DNA of 64,000 nt from Abyssisolibacter fermentans (GTDB lineage Bacteria; Bacillota; Clostridia; Tissierellales; MCWD3), in NCBI RefSeq assembly GCF_001559865.1, contig NZ_LOHE01000039.1, positions 40,540 through 104,539 on the forward strand, in the 5' to 3' direction. The position numbers and the translations under genes were made by a program. Numbering within the stretch: position 1 is the first letter of the stretch; every line of letters starts with the position of its first letter. Shown piece by piece: positions 16,850 through 26,023 of this stretch. Below the pieces are notes generated by a model, which saw only the letters and a program-made list of their open reading frames with translations, ran no database searches and had not been told where the DNA came from.

Positions 16850-17836
16850 TTACTCTTCAACAATCGTGCTAAATGCTTTGTACTGCTTATTCGGATCAAT
16901 TGGCGGCTCACTAAAAGCAGAATAGAGTATACAGTTTGAAATTCCTTTTCCGAATCCCGGTATGATTTGTTCCATTTGCTTATGTATAAAATCAGCTTCT
17001 TTTTCCATTTGATTTTCATTAGGATTGATAATGTCCTGTTTTGTAACATATTTCACTTGATATACATAGCCCTCTTTAACAGGAATTAAATCTATATTAT
17101 ATATCTCAATCTCATAATTGGAAAGCTGTATTTTCATTGGAAAAGAGTAGTTATCAATAACCTCTTTTTGAAACTCTTCATACTTTGATTTGATTGTATC
17201 TTCCTTTAAATAATTCATATATTTACTAGGTCTTGAAAGTCTTAATGCTAAATATTGACAAGAACAAGCCGATAATAAGTATCCTTTGTCCTTAAATTTC
17301 TTAGCCTCATAAATCCAATCTTCAATACCCTTTCCCATTATTTCATATTCACCAAAATAAACTTTGGACATTTTCCATTCTTTATTACTGTCTTTCAATA
17401 AATTAACCATTATGAGTATATTATTAGCACCATTCTCAATAGTATAGAATGATGTAAATGCATCCATTTTATTTGTAGGTAGTGTACATGCATATCCATC
17501 AAAATCTGGAAGGAAAACTGTAATATTATCATTGTTTGAAACTGTATACAATTGTTGTAATAAAATTGGATTATTCTTTTTAAACAAATCCTTTGTTTGC
17601 ATTATGTAATCTAAACTACTTTTATCAAATTGTTGATTATCAGTAATTAAACAAATATCTTTGATCATATTTATATCCTGATTTATAATTCCTTTAAAGA
17701 ATTTATCAATAGTTTTTTGTGCAGATGTTTTTATTTCAGTATCTATATCATCATTATTATATGTTTTCATCGTAGATAATGTACAACCTGTTAATAGTGA
17801 AATAGCCAAAACTAAAACTATAAATTTGATTCTCAT
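16850..17836 (-). CDS. putative lipoprotein, hypothetical
   Basis: A 328-residue protein with a clear lipoprotein signal: positive MRIK, hydrophobic FIVLVLAISL and the lipobox LLTGC, so the mature chain is attached to the membrane at about Cys18. The mature part (TEIKTSAQKTIDKFFKGIINQDINMI) begins like NTF2/DUF4878-type folded lipoproteins, then shows alternating strand and helix without catalytic motifs. The last third contains QVKYVTKQDI and a closing Pro-rich PPIDPN. Function unknown. A type D remnant lies 50 bases upstream of its start. Confidence 0.65.
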   Translation of the reverse strand: MRIKFIVLVLAISLLTGCTLSTMKTYNNDDIDTEIKTSAQKTIDKFFKGIINQDINMIKDICLITDNQQFDKSSLDYIMQTKDLFKKNNPILLQQLYTVSNNDNITVFLPDFDGYACTLPTNKMDAFTSFYTIENGANNILIMVNLLKDSNKEWKMSKVYFGEYEIMGKGIEDWIYEAKKFKDKGYLLSACSCQYLALRLSRPSKYMNYLKEDTIKSKYEEFQKEVIDNYSFPMKIQLSNYEIEIYNIDLIPVKEGYVYQVKYVTKQDIINPNENQMEKEADFIHKQMEQIIPGFGKGISNCILYSAFSEPPIDPNKQYKAFSTIVEE

Positions 17837-17884
17837 ATATAACCTCCTAAATTTCTAGAAATAAAACTGGATTAAACATTAATA

Positions 17885-18005
17885 CCTTATGATAATATGA
17901 ACTTACAACCTCTGCTCATGGCTGTGAGCTTGCAAACATCTAATGCAGTGGTAACTCTATAAGCCAAAAGCTGTGTTTGTGTGAAGGTACTGTATAAAAT
18001 GTATA
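17885..18005. repeat. type D element, decayed copy
   Basis: CTCATGGCTGTGAGCTTGCA followed by AACATCTAATGCAGTGG closely matches CTCATGGCTGTAAGCGTGCG and AACGCCTAATGCGTCG of the copy at 57601. The inverted ends are lost. It lies about 80 bases 3' of the GNAT gene ending at 18087, the usual position for this element. Confidence 0.6.
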
Positions 18006-18086
18006 CCTCTCTCTAATCTTGTATAGATTCCTAATTTATCTATTGATTCATTCTACTCAACTTATCTCCCTAACTATACATAATTT

Positions 18087-18581
18087 CTATAATTCTATCC
18101 AATAACGTAATATCTTTTTGCCTGAAGAATCAGATATAACTTCATTTTCTAATTTCCCACCATTGTTCTCAATTACTTTAGAAGATCCTATGTTATCACG
18201 ATCACATGTTACCAAAACTTTATCCATTCCTAATTCTTTTGCCCTCCTTAATGTTAATTTTAATAACATACTGCCATAACCTTTTCTTCTAAGTGGAGGT
18301 GGAACATCATAACCAATGTGACCTCCTTCTTTCTCCAAATGAGATACTAAATATTGTCTTAATCTACTTACTCCAAGGATCATTTCATTATCATCAATTA
18401 ACCAAAATGTAATTGAAGGTACATGTCCTGTTTTTAAATTTTCTCCTTTTGAATATCTTTCTACCTTATCCATATATGCTTCAAATGTTTCTTGATACCT
18501 TAACTCTTGAACCTGTTTGTAATCTTCAACCATATAAGAAAATGCTATTTTCATATCATCAGTAGGTTCTATTAACCTCAT
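18087..18581 (-). CDS. GNAT N-acetyltransferase (paralogue of 20568-21083)
   Basis: A 164-residue acetyltransferase. The loop RRKGYG at residues 98-103 is preceded by GGHIGYDVPP and followed by the LLKLTLRRAKELG helix and VTCDRDNIGSSKVIENNGG. The stretches SKGENLKTGHVPSITFWLID and GHIGYD are shared, with small changes, with the protein at 20568, so the two are paralogues now separated by an MFS gene and 640 bases of repeats. AAGGGATTAA precedes the ATG. Substrate unknown. Confidence 0.88.
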   Translation of the reverse strand: MRLIEPTDDMKIAFSYMVEDYKQVQELRYQETFEAYMDKVERYSKGENLKTGHVPSITFWLIDDNEMILGVSRLRQYLVSHLEKEGGHIGYDVPPPLRRKGYGSMLLKLTLRRAKELGMDKVLVTCDRDNIGSSKVIENNGGKLENEVISDSSGKKILRYWIEL

Positions 18582-18659
18582 TTAATCCCTTCTTTCTACA
18601 CATCTTTTGTTATTAGTTGTCTCTACTCTCAATATATCAAAAGGAACTGTCCCTAAAGA

Positions 18660-19925
18660 TTACAAATTATCAATTAATTTTTTTACAGGTTTTATAAATC
18701 CTAAAGCAAAGAACAATATAAATATAATACTAAATCCAACTGAAATTATTATACTTATTGAAATAAATTCTGCTAATATACCACCTATTGCCATTGCCAT
18801 AGGAACTAGTGACGATGATAAAGTTCTTCTAAAACCAAATACTTTTCCTCGCATGTCATCTGAAACTGCCGCTTGCATAGTTGATTGAATTATTGAATTA
18901 ATAATAGCAACAGAAAAACCGTTAATGAATAATAAGATTACAATAATAAAATAGTTAGGAACGTGTGGAAGTATTCCCATAGCCAAGCCATTAATTAACC
19001 CTCCAGCAATAAAAATCAATGACTTCTTAATATTACTCAAATCAACAATAGACAGGATTAAGAATCCTAAAAACATTCCTCCAGTTGAGAATGCCATTGC
19101 TACCCCGTATCTCTCTGGTCCAAGATATTGTTTTGAATTGAACAATGGGAGCAATAAAGTAATACCCATGATAGCAAAAAAGTTAAGAATAGCAATAGTA
19201 ATATATAAATACTTAATACCTTTATTACTCTTTACATAATTGAACCCTGATTTTAAATCTTCAAAAAATTTAACTTTATTTATATCCCTCTTCTTATTTG
19301 GGATCTTTATAAACAACTCAGTACAAGCAGAGAAAATATAACTTATACCATTGATTAAAAACATGATAGGTGCACCTATTAAATGAAATAAAAATCCCCC
19401 TAAAGTTTTTCCTATAATATCTGTGCCTGTGCTAGCTAACGAAAAAGTTGAATTAGCCTTTACAAGCTTATCCTTTGGTACTAAGTCAGGAATAGAGGAT
19501 TGTACAGCTGGATTAAAGAAAGAACCACAGATTCCAAGAACTATTCCACCCATGAGTACCATCCAAATCTGAATAAAATTCATAACTGCTGCTACACCAA
19601 CAAAACTTATTACTATCCCTCTAATAAGATCTGTTACAATAAGTATATTTTTTCGATTATGTCTATCTACATATGTACCAGCAATAGGTGACAAAAACAC
19701 TCTTGGAATAACTGCCGTTGCCATTAATATTCCCATCAAACCAGTAGATCCTGTTTTAGCTAATATCCAGAATCCTAAGGCTATATCGTATATTGAATCT
19801 CCGAAATTAGAAACAAACTGACCTTGCCATAGTAATATAAAATTCATATTCCATAATTTATTTTTTGTCTTAACTATTTTCTTTGAATTACAATTATTAG
19901 ATTTAGCACTTGCATTATTGTCCAT
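18660..19925 (-). CDS. MFS efflux transporter
   Basis: A 421-residue major facilitator protein with about 12 hydrophobic segments. Family marks are WQGQFVSNFGDSIYDIALGFW at the first helix (in two blocks), the A-loop AGTYVDRHNRKNILIVTD between helices 2 and 3, and the DMRGKVFGFRRTL loop in the second half. This is the MFS_3/drug-efflux subgroup related to macrolide-type exporters; its substrate is not identifiable. AAGGAGAGAAAAG precedes the ATG. The stop codon is 10 bases from a GGAACTGTCCCTAAAGATTA end motif. It resembles the exporter at 23987-25249 in layout. Confidence 0.87.
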   Translation of the reverse strand: MDNNASAKSNNCNSKKIVKTKNKLWNMNFILLWQGQFVSNFGDSIYDIALGFWILAKTGSTGLMGILMATAVIPRVFLSPIAGTYVDRHNRKNILIVTDLIRGIVISFVGVAAVMNFIQIWMVLMGGIVLGICGSFFNPAVQSSIPDLVPKDKLVKANSTFSLASTGTDIIGKTLGGFLFHLIGAPIMFLINGISYIFSACTELFIKIPNKKRDINKVKFFEDLKSGFNYVKSNKGIKYLYITIAILNFFAIMGITLLLPLFNSKQYLGPERYGVAMAFSTGGMFLGFLILSIVDLSNIKKSLIFIAGGLINGLAMGILPHVPNYFIIVILLFINGFSVAIINSIIQSTMQAAVSDDMRGKVFGFRRTLSSSLVPMAMAIGGILAEFISISIIISVGFSIIFILFFALGFIKPVKKLIDNL

Positions 19926-20006
19926 CTTTTCTCTCCTTATAACTTATTTAAATAATATGATTATTTCACTTTTTCTGTCTACTATACTAAGATGTCTCAT
20001 AACTCA

Positions 20007-20220
20007 TACATTCAAGAACTAAAATTCGTGAATGCTTCTAATATTGTTATGATTTTACGAACTTTAGTTCGCGAAATCTTTCTGTAGTACAATTCCTACT
20101 TAATCATTTTATGCAATGGACTTTGTATATTTCTAAGATTATTTTTTTAACATGTGCATATTATCTTCTTAGTTTAAAACTGGCATAACTATAATTTCAT
20201 ATGTTCTATGTATCTAACAT
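20007..20220. repeat. type A element, diverged copy
   Basis: A full double-arm palindrome is recognisable with substitutions: AAGAACTAAAATTCGTGAAT, centre CTTCTAATATTGTTATG, then TTACGAACTTTAGTTCGCG. It continues CTGTAGTACAATTCC and the recombinase remnant AACATGTGCATATTATC. Within the left arm pairing, substitutions are partly matched on the right (AAAATTCG versus CGAACTTT). The 642-base gap 19926-20567 is this copy plus type B copy 4. Confidence 0.7.
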
Positions 20221-20221
20221 G

Positions 20222-20570
20222 TAAAAAATGATTATAGACAATCCCACAATAACATTATACTCTTATTTACCATAACAGTAAACTGTTAACTATATAACCT
20301 TCTTTTTCTGAGAATAAGAGTGACTTAGCCACGTTAAATTGGTTACTCATATATATTTTCTAATGACATCTACCCTAATCAAACAGTAACCAACTGCTCC
20401 TAATAACTACATAAACCCATAGGGTAACCTAACTATTTTAATAATTTATTATACAAAAGTATTTATATTATATAAAAAAAATTACAGTAAATTATCTACT
20501 GCAAAGATTAAGTAATATATTATATATCAAAAGGAAATGTCAGACTGCATTAAAATTATTAAATGTATTA
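20222..20570 (-). repeat. type B element, copy 4, with an internal insertion
   Basis: The blocks AGACAATCCCACAATAAC and CATAACAGTAAACTGTTAAC are followed at 20310-20405 by a stretch also found at 35804-35890 (TTACTCATATATATTTTCTA, then ATGACATC), then the terminator at 20474-20501. The insertion is thus a fourth small repeat shared by two copies only. Confidence 0.65.
20474..20501 (-). terminator. type B terminator, copy 4
   Basis: On the minus strand CAGTA-GATAATT-TACTG is followed by a run of eight T. It lies 67 bases beyond the stop of the GNAT gene at 20568. Confidence 0.7.
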
Positions 20571-21083
20571 TTTTGTCATTGTAATACTATATTTGTACAG
20601 ATATTCATTTTCCTCTTCATCAAAAATAGTTCCTAATAATTTTCCGTTGTTCTTTTCTATAATTTTCTTTGAGGCTGTATTGTCTATATTACAAGTTAAA
20701 ATTACTTCTTCTATTCCTATCTTTATAGCCTTTTCTAAAGCCAATTTTAAAATCTGAAAACCATAACCTCTTTTTCTACAATCTGGTGATATATCATAAC
20801 CTATATGACCAGCACAATCTACCTCTTGTTGTCTAATTCTCACTACTCCTACAACTGCTTTTTTATCAATTAACCAGAATGTTGAAGTTGTAACATCCCC
20901 TTGAGGTAGGTTTTTACCCTTGGAATAATTGTGTAAGTCGTTCAAATAATCTTGGAAATTTTCCAATGCTTTTTTATATTTATTAAAATAATGTTCATCA
21001 TTTATTTTTCTGTATGTTAGAGCATAATTTTCAAAACTCTTTTGATATTTTTTACTAGGCTTAACTAAAAATAAATCCTTCAT
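20568..21083 (-). CDS. GNAT N-acetyltransferase (paralogue of 18087-18581)
   Basis: A 171-residue acetyltransferase with the acetyl-CoA loop RKRGYG at 103-108, preceded by AGHIGYDISPDC. YSKGKNLPQGDVTTSTFWLI matches the corresponding part of the 18087 protein. VILTCNIDNTASKKIIEKNN is the usual second half. GGAGGATAAATT precedes the ATG. The similarity is moderate, so the pair are old paralogues or separate acquisitions of one cassette family. Substrate unknown. Confidence 0.88.
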   Translation of the reverse strand: MKDLFLVKPSKKYQKSFENYALTYRKINDEHYFNKYKKALENFQDYLNDLHNYSKGKNLPQGDVTTSTFWLIDKKAVVGVVRIRQQEVDCAGHIGYDISPDCRKRGYGFQILKLALEKAIKIGIEEVILTCNIDNTASKKIIEKNNGKLLGTIFDEEENEYLYKYSITMTK

Positions 21084-21144
21084 AATTTATCCTCCATTTT
21101 ATATATACAAATCCTTCCCTCAAGCTTTTCAATGTGTTCTTTCA

Positions 21145-21330
21145 TATAGCTCTAGCATTTAAGAACTTTGATTCATGAAATCTTCCTGTAATAGAACCCC
21201 CTAACTTCATTATTTTATTCAATGCTTTGTATATTTCTAAGACTATTTCTTGTTACATGGGATACATCTTTGTAGTTCTTTGACTTGAACAACTATAATT
21301 TTCTGTGTTTTATTTATCTGACATAAAAAA
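21145..21330. repeat. type A element, diverged copy
   Basis: A single palindrome arm AAGAACTTTGATTCATG, then AATCTTCCTGTAATAGAACC, ATATTTCTAAGACTATTTC, TTACATGGGATACATCTTTG and GACTTGAACAACTATAATTT. The remnant of the recombinase reading frame is broken. It is followed directly by type B copy 5; together they fill the 533 bases between 21083 and 21617. Confidence 0.65.
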
Positions 21331-21515
21331 ACTATATAAAATAACACCTAATAACATTGTACTCTCATTTACCATGTCAGTAAACATTTAACTGAATATC
21401 CTTCTCTTTCTGCACAAAAAAATTGCAATAAATTAACTATTGCAAAAAGTTAAGTAATATATTAAATAAGAATACTTTAATTTCGTTTTTTATTTGATTT
21501 CTTTCATTACACTTA
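21325..21515 (-). repeat. type B intergenic element, copy 5
   Basis: ATATAAAATAACACCTAATAAC, CATGTCAGTAAACATTTAAC, the terminator at 21416-21445, then AATACTTTAATTTCGTTTT and TTTCTTTCATTACACTTAC follow the common type B order. Confidence 0.65.
21416..21445 (-). terminator. type B terminator, copy 5
   Basis: On the minus strand TTGCAATA-GTTAATT-TATTGCAA pairs perfectly and is followed by seven T. Compared with copy 2 (GCAGTA/TACTGC) both partners of one pair have changed, so the stem is conserved by compensation. Confidence 0.78.
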
Positions 21516-21526
21516 CTAAATAAACA

Positions 21527-21551
21527 CAACAATCAAATCCAATGATTGTTG
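21527..21551 (-). terminator. hairpin downstream of the DUF2238-like gene
   Basis: CAACAATCA (21527-21535) pairs with TGATTGTTG (21543-21551); on the minus strand the stem is followed by TGTTTATTT. It lies 66 bases beyond the stop codon at 21617 and is the probable end of that transcript. Confidence 0.55.
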
Positions 21552-21616
21552 CTTGGTTTTACTCAGTTTGCCGTCCTATTGATTTTAATTTTAGTTCTAA
21601 TCTCCGATAACTTCTT

Positions 21617-22105
21617 TTATTTATTTTTTGTTATATTTGTCAGTTTTATGCCTATCATCACAATTCCGCCTAAAATACCAAGTAGCATATCTAGTAATGT
21701 ATCATTTAAACTAACTTGCATATGCATTTGAAACAATGCATCTAAAATCCATTCGATAAATTCCCAGAATATAGTGGTCGTACAGGTTAATAAAAATACC
21801 AATAGAATTACCACTAAAAATGATGGTTTACCTAAAATATCTTTTTTTATAGCACAAGTTATACACTGTATAAAAAAATAGGTTATAGCAACACCACCAA
21901 GAAAATGCATTGGTATATCAAAAGATGGAAAAACATTATATATATTCAGTAACAAACTTGATATTACATGGATACTAAATACAGCTAATGGAGCCCAAGC
22001 TCCTTTTTTAAAGCTACATATAATCCAATCTTTAATTTGGTATTTTGTTATTTTTAAATTTTTTTTAATATTATTATAATCATAATTTCCTGATAGTTTA
22101 TTCAT
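21617..22105 (-). CDS. multi-pass membrane protein, YjdF/DUF2238-like
   Basis: A 162-residue protein with about four hydrophobic segments. FDIPMHFLGGVAITYFF and TTIFWEFIEWILDALF with DTLLDMLLGILGGIV reproduce the spaced His, Trp-Glu and Asp-T-x-x-D positions of the DUF2238/YjdF membrane family. Function unknown. The start MNKLSG is supported by GGAGGTAGC eight bases upstream; the longer open frame is not. It is a stand-alone gene. Confidence 0.65.
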   Translation of the reverse strand: MNKLSGNYDYNNIKKNLKITKYQIKDWIICSFKKGAWAPLAVFSIHVISSLLLNIYNVFPSFDIPMHFLGGVAITYFFIQCITCAIKKDILGKPSFLVVILLVFLLTCTTTIFWEFIEWILDALFQMHMQVSLNDTLLDMLLGILGGIVMIGIKLTNITKNK

Positions 22106-22210
22106 AAAAATGCTACCTCCAACTACTATACGCATATTAATAAAAAACAATTAATCTTCAAATTATTAATTATATATCAAAGGAAACAGTTCCTAAGATT
22201 ATATCTAATA

Positions 22211-22239
22211 GAGAAGTTAATATTAAATATTAACTTCTC
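22211..22239. terminator. perfect 29-base palindromic hairpin
   Basis: GAGAAGTTAATATT-A-AATATTAACTTCTC pairs along 14 bases with a one-base centre. It starts 13 bases beyond the stop of the GNAT gene at 22252 and is followed on the minus strand by TATTAGATATAATCTT, so it may be a terminator with a poor T tract. Confidence 0.5.
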
Positions 22240-22251
22240 CCAGAAGGTTCA

Positions 22252-23208
22252 TTAACTATTTATTCTCTCATCAATACGCCTTACCATACTGTATGTATAG
22301 GGAGTAAAATACTTTAACCAAAATTTATTTGCATTTGGATTAATACTCTCAAAATCCACACCACAGCATTTATAGCCTTCTTTCTTTATTTTTTTAATCA
22401 TGTAGGCTATTAAATTTTTATATAATCCTGTACCTCGATACTCAGGATATATATAAGCACCACAAATATTAACAGTCCCATCATCATAACATGTAAAATT
22501 CTCACCAGATGACATTATTTCTACATAACCAATCAATTTACCTTCAATATTTGCTGTAAAAAACCTTGAATTTCGCTTTCTAGATTGTTCTCTAAATTTT
22601 ACAATATCAAAAAGTTGTAATGGCATAAAAGTTGGGCTGTTTTCAAGGTGCTTAACTAAATTATTTTTCAGTTCAAGTATACTTTCTATCTGATTCATAG
22701 GTATTTCTCTCATTGTAACATTGCTTTTAGCTTCATATGATATCATTTCATTATTAACTGATGTAATAGCATCAACACATCTCATGCCAAATCCATTGCG
22801 AAAATATGAATCAATCGCTATTTGATTATGAGCATATACTGCAATAGCATGACTGAATATTCCTTGTTCTACCCAAATCTTTGCAGCTTCTTGATATAAC
22901 ATTGAATAAATGCGTTCTCTATCTTCTTTAATAGCTCCATGCCCATGAATTGGAGAAAATACCCCTTGTACTGTTCCAAAGAAATTTTCTATTGGTCCAT
23001 AACAAGTAATGAATCCAACTATCTTCTTCTTATCAAGTGCAACGACTCCAAGATTGTTACCTATCATATCAGATAACATATTACAAAACAAATCCTTATA
23101 ATCTTTTCTGGGTAACTCAATAACAACATTACATTCTTCAGTATATTCAGCTAATGCAATACTAGCGGCTTCTTCAATATGATTACAATTAATTTTTTCA
23201 AATATCAT
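22252..23208 (-). CDS. tandem-domain GNAT acetyltransferase
   Basis: A 318-residue protein with two GNAT folds. The N-terminal half (1-160) has a decayed acetyl-CoA site, while the C-terminal half has the intact-looking loop YRGTGLYKNL at residues 257-266 after GTVNICGAYIYPE. NSRFFTANIEGKLIGYVEIM starts the second domain core. The arrangement resembles two-domain acetyltransferases in which the first domain is structural. AAGGAGAATTAATA precedes the ATG. Substrate unknown. Confidence 0.83.
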   Translation of the reverse strand: MIFEKINCNHIEEAASIALAEYTEECNVVIELPRKDYKDLFCNMLSDMIGNNLGVVALDKKKIVGFITCYGPIENFFGTVQGVFSPIHGHGAIKEDRERIYSMLYQEAAKIWVEQGIFSHAIAVYAHNQIAIDSYFRNGFGMRCVDAITSVNNEMISYEAKSNVTMREIPMNQIESILELKNNLVKHLENSPTFMPLQLFDIVKFREQSRKRNSRFFTANIEGKLIGYVEIMSSGENFTCYDDGTVNICGAYIYPEYRGTGLYKNLIAYMIKKIKKEGYKCCGVDFESINPNANKFWLKYFTPYTYSMVRRIDERINS

Positions 23209-23419
23209 TTATTAATTCTCCTTTACTATTCTATTTTCACCTCGATATACAATTTTTTATTATATAAACTTAAACTTTTCATCACAATCACTCCTTTCAT
23301 TTTCCACATATTTATTTATACAAACTGCTACTTAAATAACAGATTATATTTATCATAAAATCCATTCATTCTTAACTAACCTATAGCTAGGTCAAACCCA
23401 ATAACATTATACTCTATAT

Positions 23420-23908
23420 TTAATCTAGAACATATTGGATATCTTCAATGAATTTCAATACACCCATTTCAATTTGATTCGTTAACGAATTTAAGTCATC
23501 AAAATCTGGATTATCTACCAATACGGACTCAATAATTAAATCAACACCTTTTTCTTCAGGTGAAATTTTGTATTTATTCCAATTTATATCCTGAAGCAAT
23601 TGACGATATTTTGCTTGAATCTGTCTGTTATTACCTGCAAACCAAACCTCAAATCTACACTTTTCATGAATAAATACTATAGCAATTTTCAGTTTTTTAT
23701 TTTTTAATGATTGAGGTGTAAAATAAAAAAATGTAATATCCATGTAGCCATGGTATATACTCCCTGATACAATATAATCTGGATGCCTATTTTTTAAATG
23801 AATTCTTAAATCCATGATAAAATCCATCAAACCTTTGTATGCTTTTTTTATATCACCATTTTCAATTTGTTTTTTATATTCATTAATATACTTATTTAAA
23901 GATTCCAT
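23420..23908 (-). CDS. DUF7000-like hypothetical protein
   Basis: A 162-residue soluble protein. The opening LNKYINEYKKQIENGDIKKA with YKGLMDFIMDL and the central GYMDITFFYFTPQSLKNKKL with FEVWFAGNNRQIQ are the features of proteins annotated DUF7000, which are frequent as isolated accessory genes in Firmicutes. No catalytic motif is visible. AAAGGGGATTCTAC precedes the ATG. Family assignment is from memory of the pattern, function unknown. Confidence 0.6.
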   Translation of the reverse strand: MESLNKYINEYKKQIENGDIKKAYKGLMDFIMDLRIHLKNRHPDYIVSGSIYHGYMDITFFYFTPQSLKNKKLKIAIVFIHEKCRFEVWFAGNNRQIQAKYRQLLQDINWNKYKISPEEKGVDLIIESVLVDNPDFDDLNSLTNQIEMGVLKFIEDIQYVLD

Positions 23909-23986
23909 GTAGAATCCCCTTTCTTAAAATACACTTTCCACAACTATCGTCCCTAACAATTTTGCAACCGTCATGATTAGACATTA

Positions 23987-25249
23987 TTAACAGGTTTTAC
24001 CTTGCGTGTCACCGCAAAGACTTGTCCTAAAAAGCATTATTGTTATAAATAATATAACAGCACAAATGCTTACACAAATCCAAGCACTTATTTTATCAAA
24101 TAAAAACCCAATTACCATTTGACCTAAAGGTATTGCTCCCATACATATCGATGAATTTACAGTTCCTACTCGTCCCATTATTTCAAGTGGTACTTCCTTT
24201 TGAAACATTGTGTTTACAGCTACATTACCAATAATATTTATTACTGCTATCATAAAAGTAATAATTATCAAAGAAATATATGGTATGGTATTGGTATTAA
24301 ATAAATTCAAATAAACATTTGAAGAAATTACACCAATAATTGCAATAAGTAAAGATGTGATTAGAATATCTAAGTATATAACTTTTCCTATACTTAATCT
24401 CCTACAAACAAATCCTGTTAAAAGCGGAGCAATTATCATACCTACTACCTGAATTGACTCTAACATACCGTACTGAATATCAGTTATAAAAAGTATTCTT
24501 TTCGAGATATATGGTAAACCAACAGTAAATATTGGATTAAATGCACAATTTATTATTAATCCTAAAAAGATAATATTAACCATTATTCTTTTACTCTTAA
24601 TAAATTTAATTCCTTCCTGAAAATCTTTTAAAAATCTATTTAAATCTATTTTGCTAGGTTTTTTGTTTGATTTTGGAAAATCTATGAATGTTTCACTAAT
24701 GGCAGATGCAATGAAACTTATTGAATTAATAACTAAAATTATAAATAAACCATAAAATCCAAATAATACTCCTGCAACAGCTGGAGCCAATAATTGTCCT
24801 ATACTTAATATAAAAGAATTAACCGCATTAGCATCAACCAATTCTTCTTTTTTGACTATACTTGGAATAGCTGTTAAAATAGCAGGTTGAAATAATAGTG
24901 ATGCTAATGATGTAATAATTACAAGTGTATATATGCTACCAAGTGTTAAACTTCCATTAATTTTGAATACTACTGCATAAATTGCTATAATCATTCCTCT
25001 AATTACATCTAGTAAAACAATTATTCTTTTTCTATCAAACCAATCCACTAAAACTCCAGCAATTGGACCTAAAATAATATTAGGTATCAATGTAACAGCT
25101 AAAACAGATGCAAATTTCGTAGCAGATCCTGTTATTTTTAAAACATACAGTGAAAGTGCAAAGTTCTGCATTTGCGTCCCTAGTAATGATACTAATTTTC
25201 CAAGCATTAATAATAAAAAGTCTTTTTTCTTTAGAAGCTTTAAATTCAT
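23987..25249 (-). CDS. MFS efflux transporter
   Basis: A 420-residue major facilitator with about 12 membrane segments. LGKLVSLLGTQMQNFALSLY forms helix 1, AGVLVDWFDRKRIIVLLDVI is the helix 2-3 loop, and EVPLEIMGRVGTVNSSICMG marks the second half, all typical of the MFS_3 drug-efflux subgroup. AAAGGGATG selects MNLKL (the MNYMNL start three codons earlier is possible). It shares organisation with the exporter at 18660 but is clearly diverged, so it is a second member of the class, not a recent duplicate. Confidence 0.87.
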   Translation of the reverse strand: MNLKLLKKKDFLLLMLGKLVSLLGTQMQNFALSLYVLKITGSATKFASVLAVTLIPNIILGPIAGVLVDWFDRKRIIVLLDVIRGMIIAIYAVVFKINGSLTLGSIYTLVIITSLASLLFQPAILTAIPSIVKKEELVDANAVNSFILSIGQLLAPAVAGVLFGFYGLFIILVINSISFIASAISETFIDFPKSNKKPSKIDLNRFLKDFQEGIKFIKSKRIMVNIIFLGLIINCAFNPIFTVGLPYISKRILFITDIQYGMLESIQVVGMIIAPLLTGFVCRRLSIGKVIYLDILITSLLIAIIGVISSNVYLNLFNTNTIPYISLIIITFMIAVINIIGNVAVNTMFQKEVPLEIMGRVGTVNSSICMGAIPLGQMVIGFLFDKISAWICVSICAVILFITIMLFRTSLCGDTQGKTC

Positions 25250-25412
25250 ATAATTCATCCCTTTGATTTATCATTTTAATTTATATCCACTTTATTAAAC
25301 TTAATATAATCTATTATGATTTATATAAAATAGTTGATTGCTGTTATATTCTTATTATTTTACCGTAGTGCTTACGATTAGAATCATATTCCTACCAGTT
25401 ACTCTTCTTTCA

Positions 25413-25991
25413 TTAAATCGTGTTCTTGCTTCTTTTTCTTATGCCATACTTCTCTTTAGCAAAACTTTCCATAACAATAAATTTGAATCCACAATCCTCA
25501 CAGTATTCATCACATTTTTTAAAGCCTAATTTACTAAATAGCCTTAACGCTGCTGTATTTTTTTCACCAGTCTCAATATGTATTCTAGATAATTGCAACT
25601 CTTTAAAAGCATATTCTATTACAGCTTTAACACTTTTGTAGGCTATGCCCTTATTCCAAAATGTCTTGTCACCAACAACTACTCCTAATTCAGCATCTGT
25701 TTTATCTTCATTAAATCCAAATAAATTTACAAAACCTATTTGCCTTTCTTCATTGTTTTCTACTATAAAATATTTATACTCATTAAGTATAGAAGTTTCA
25801 TTCATTATATTATTATCAAATTTGTCACAAAAACTCTTACATTCCTTTAATAAAGCACTACTATTCACAGGAATCGGTTTTGGATCATATTTATTTAAAT
25901 CTTCACTAATTGACCAAACAAATAATACCGCAGCATCATCCTCACATATGTCACGAATTTTAATTTCTTTATCTTTGTAATAATATATGAT
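25413..25991 (-). CDS. GNAT N-acetyltransferase, RimJ/RimL-like, non-canonical start
   Basis: About 192 residues. The first ATG/GTG/TTG (GTG at 25868) would cut off the first beta strands, but the frame is open upstream and reads IIYYYKDKEIKIRDICEDDA, a normal N-terminus for this family. A strong AAGGGGGAG (25995-26003) stands just before ATC (25991) and ATA (25988), so translation probably starts at one of these rare codons. The core is ELGVVVGDKTFWNKGIAYKS and HIETGEKNTAALRLFSKLGF. Either this is a recently start-mutated gene or an unusual start is used. Acetyl-CoA-binding residues look intact; substrate unknown. Confidence 0.72.
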   Translation of the reverse strand: MIYYYKDKEIKIRDICEDDAAVLFVWSISEDLNKYDPKPIPVNSSALLKECKSFCDKFDNNIMNETSILNEYKYFIVENNEERQIGFVNLFGFNEDKTDAELGVVVGDKTFWNKGIAYKSVKAVIEYAFKELQLSRIHIETGEKNTAALRLFSKLGFKKCDEYCEDCGFKFIVMESFAKEKYGIRKRSKNTI

Positions 25992-26023
25992 AATCTCCCC
26001 CTTATAATATTGTTTAAATTTAC

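Noticed and set aside
16801..17049. 82-codon minus frame inside the lipoprotein gene
   Set aside because: Alternative frame of 16850-17836, which has a signal peptide and a ribosome site.
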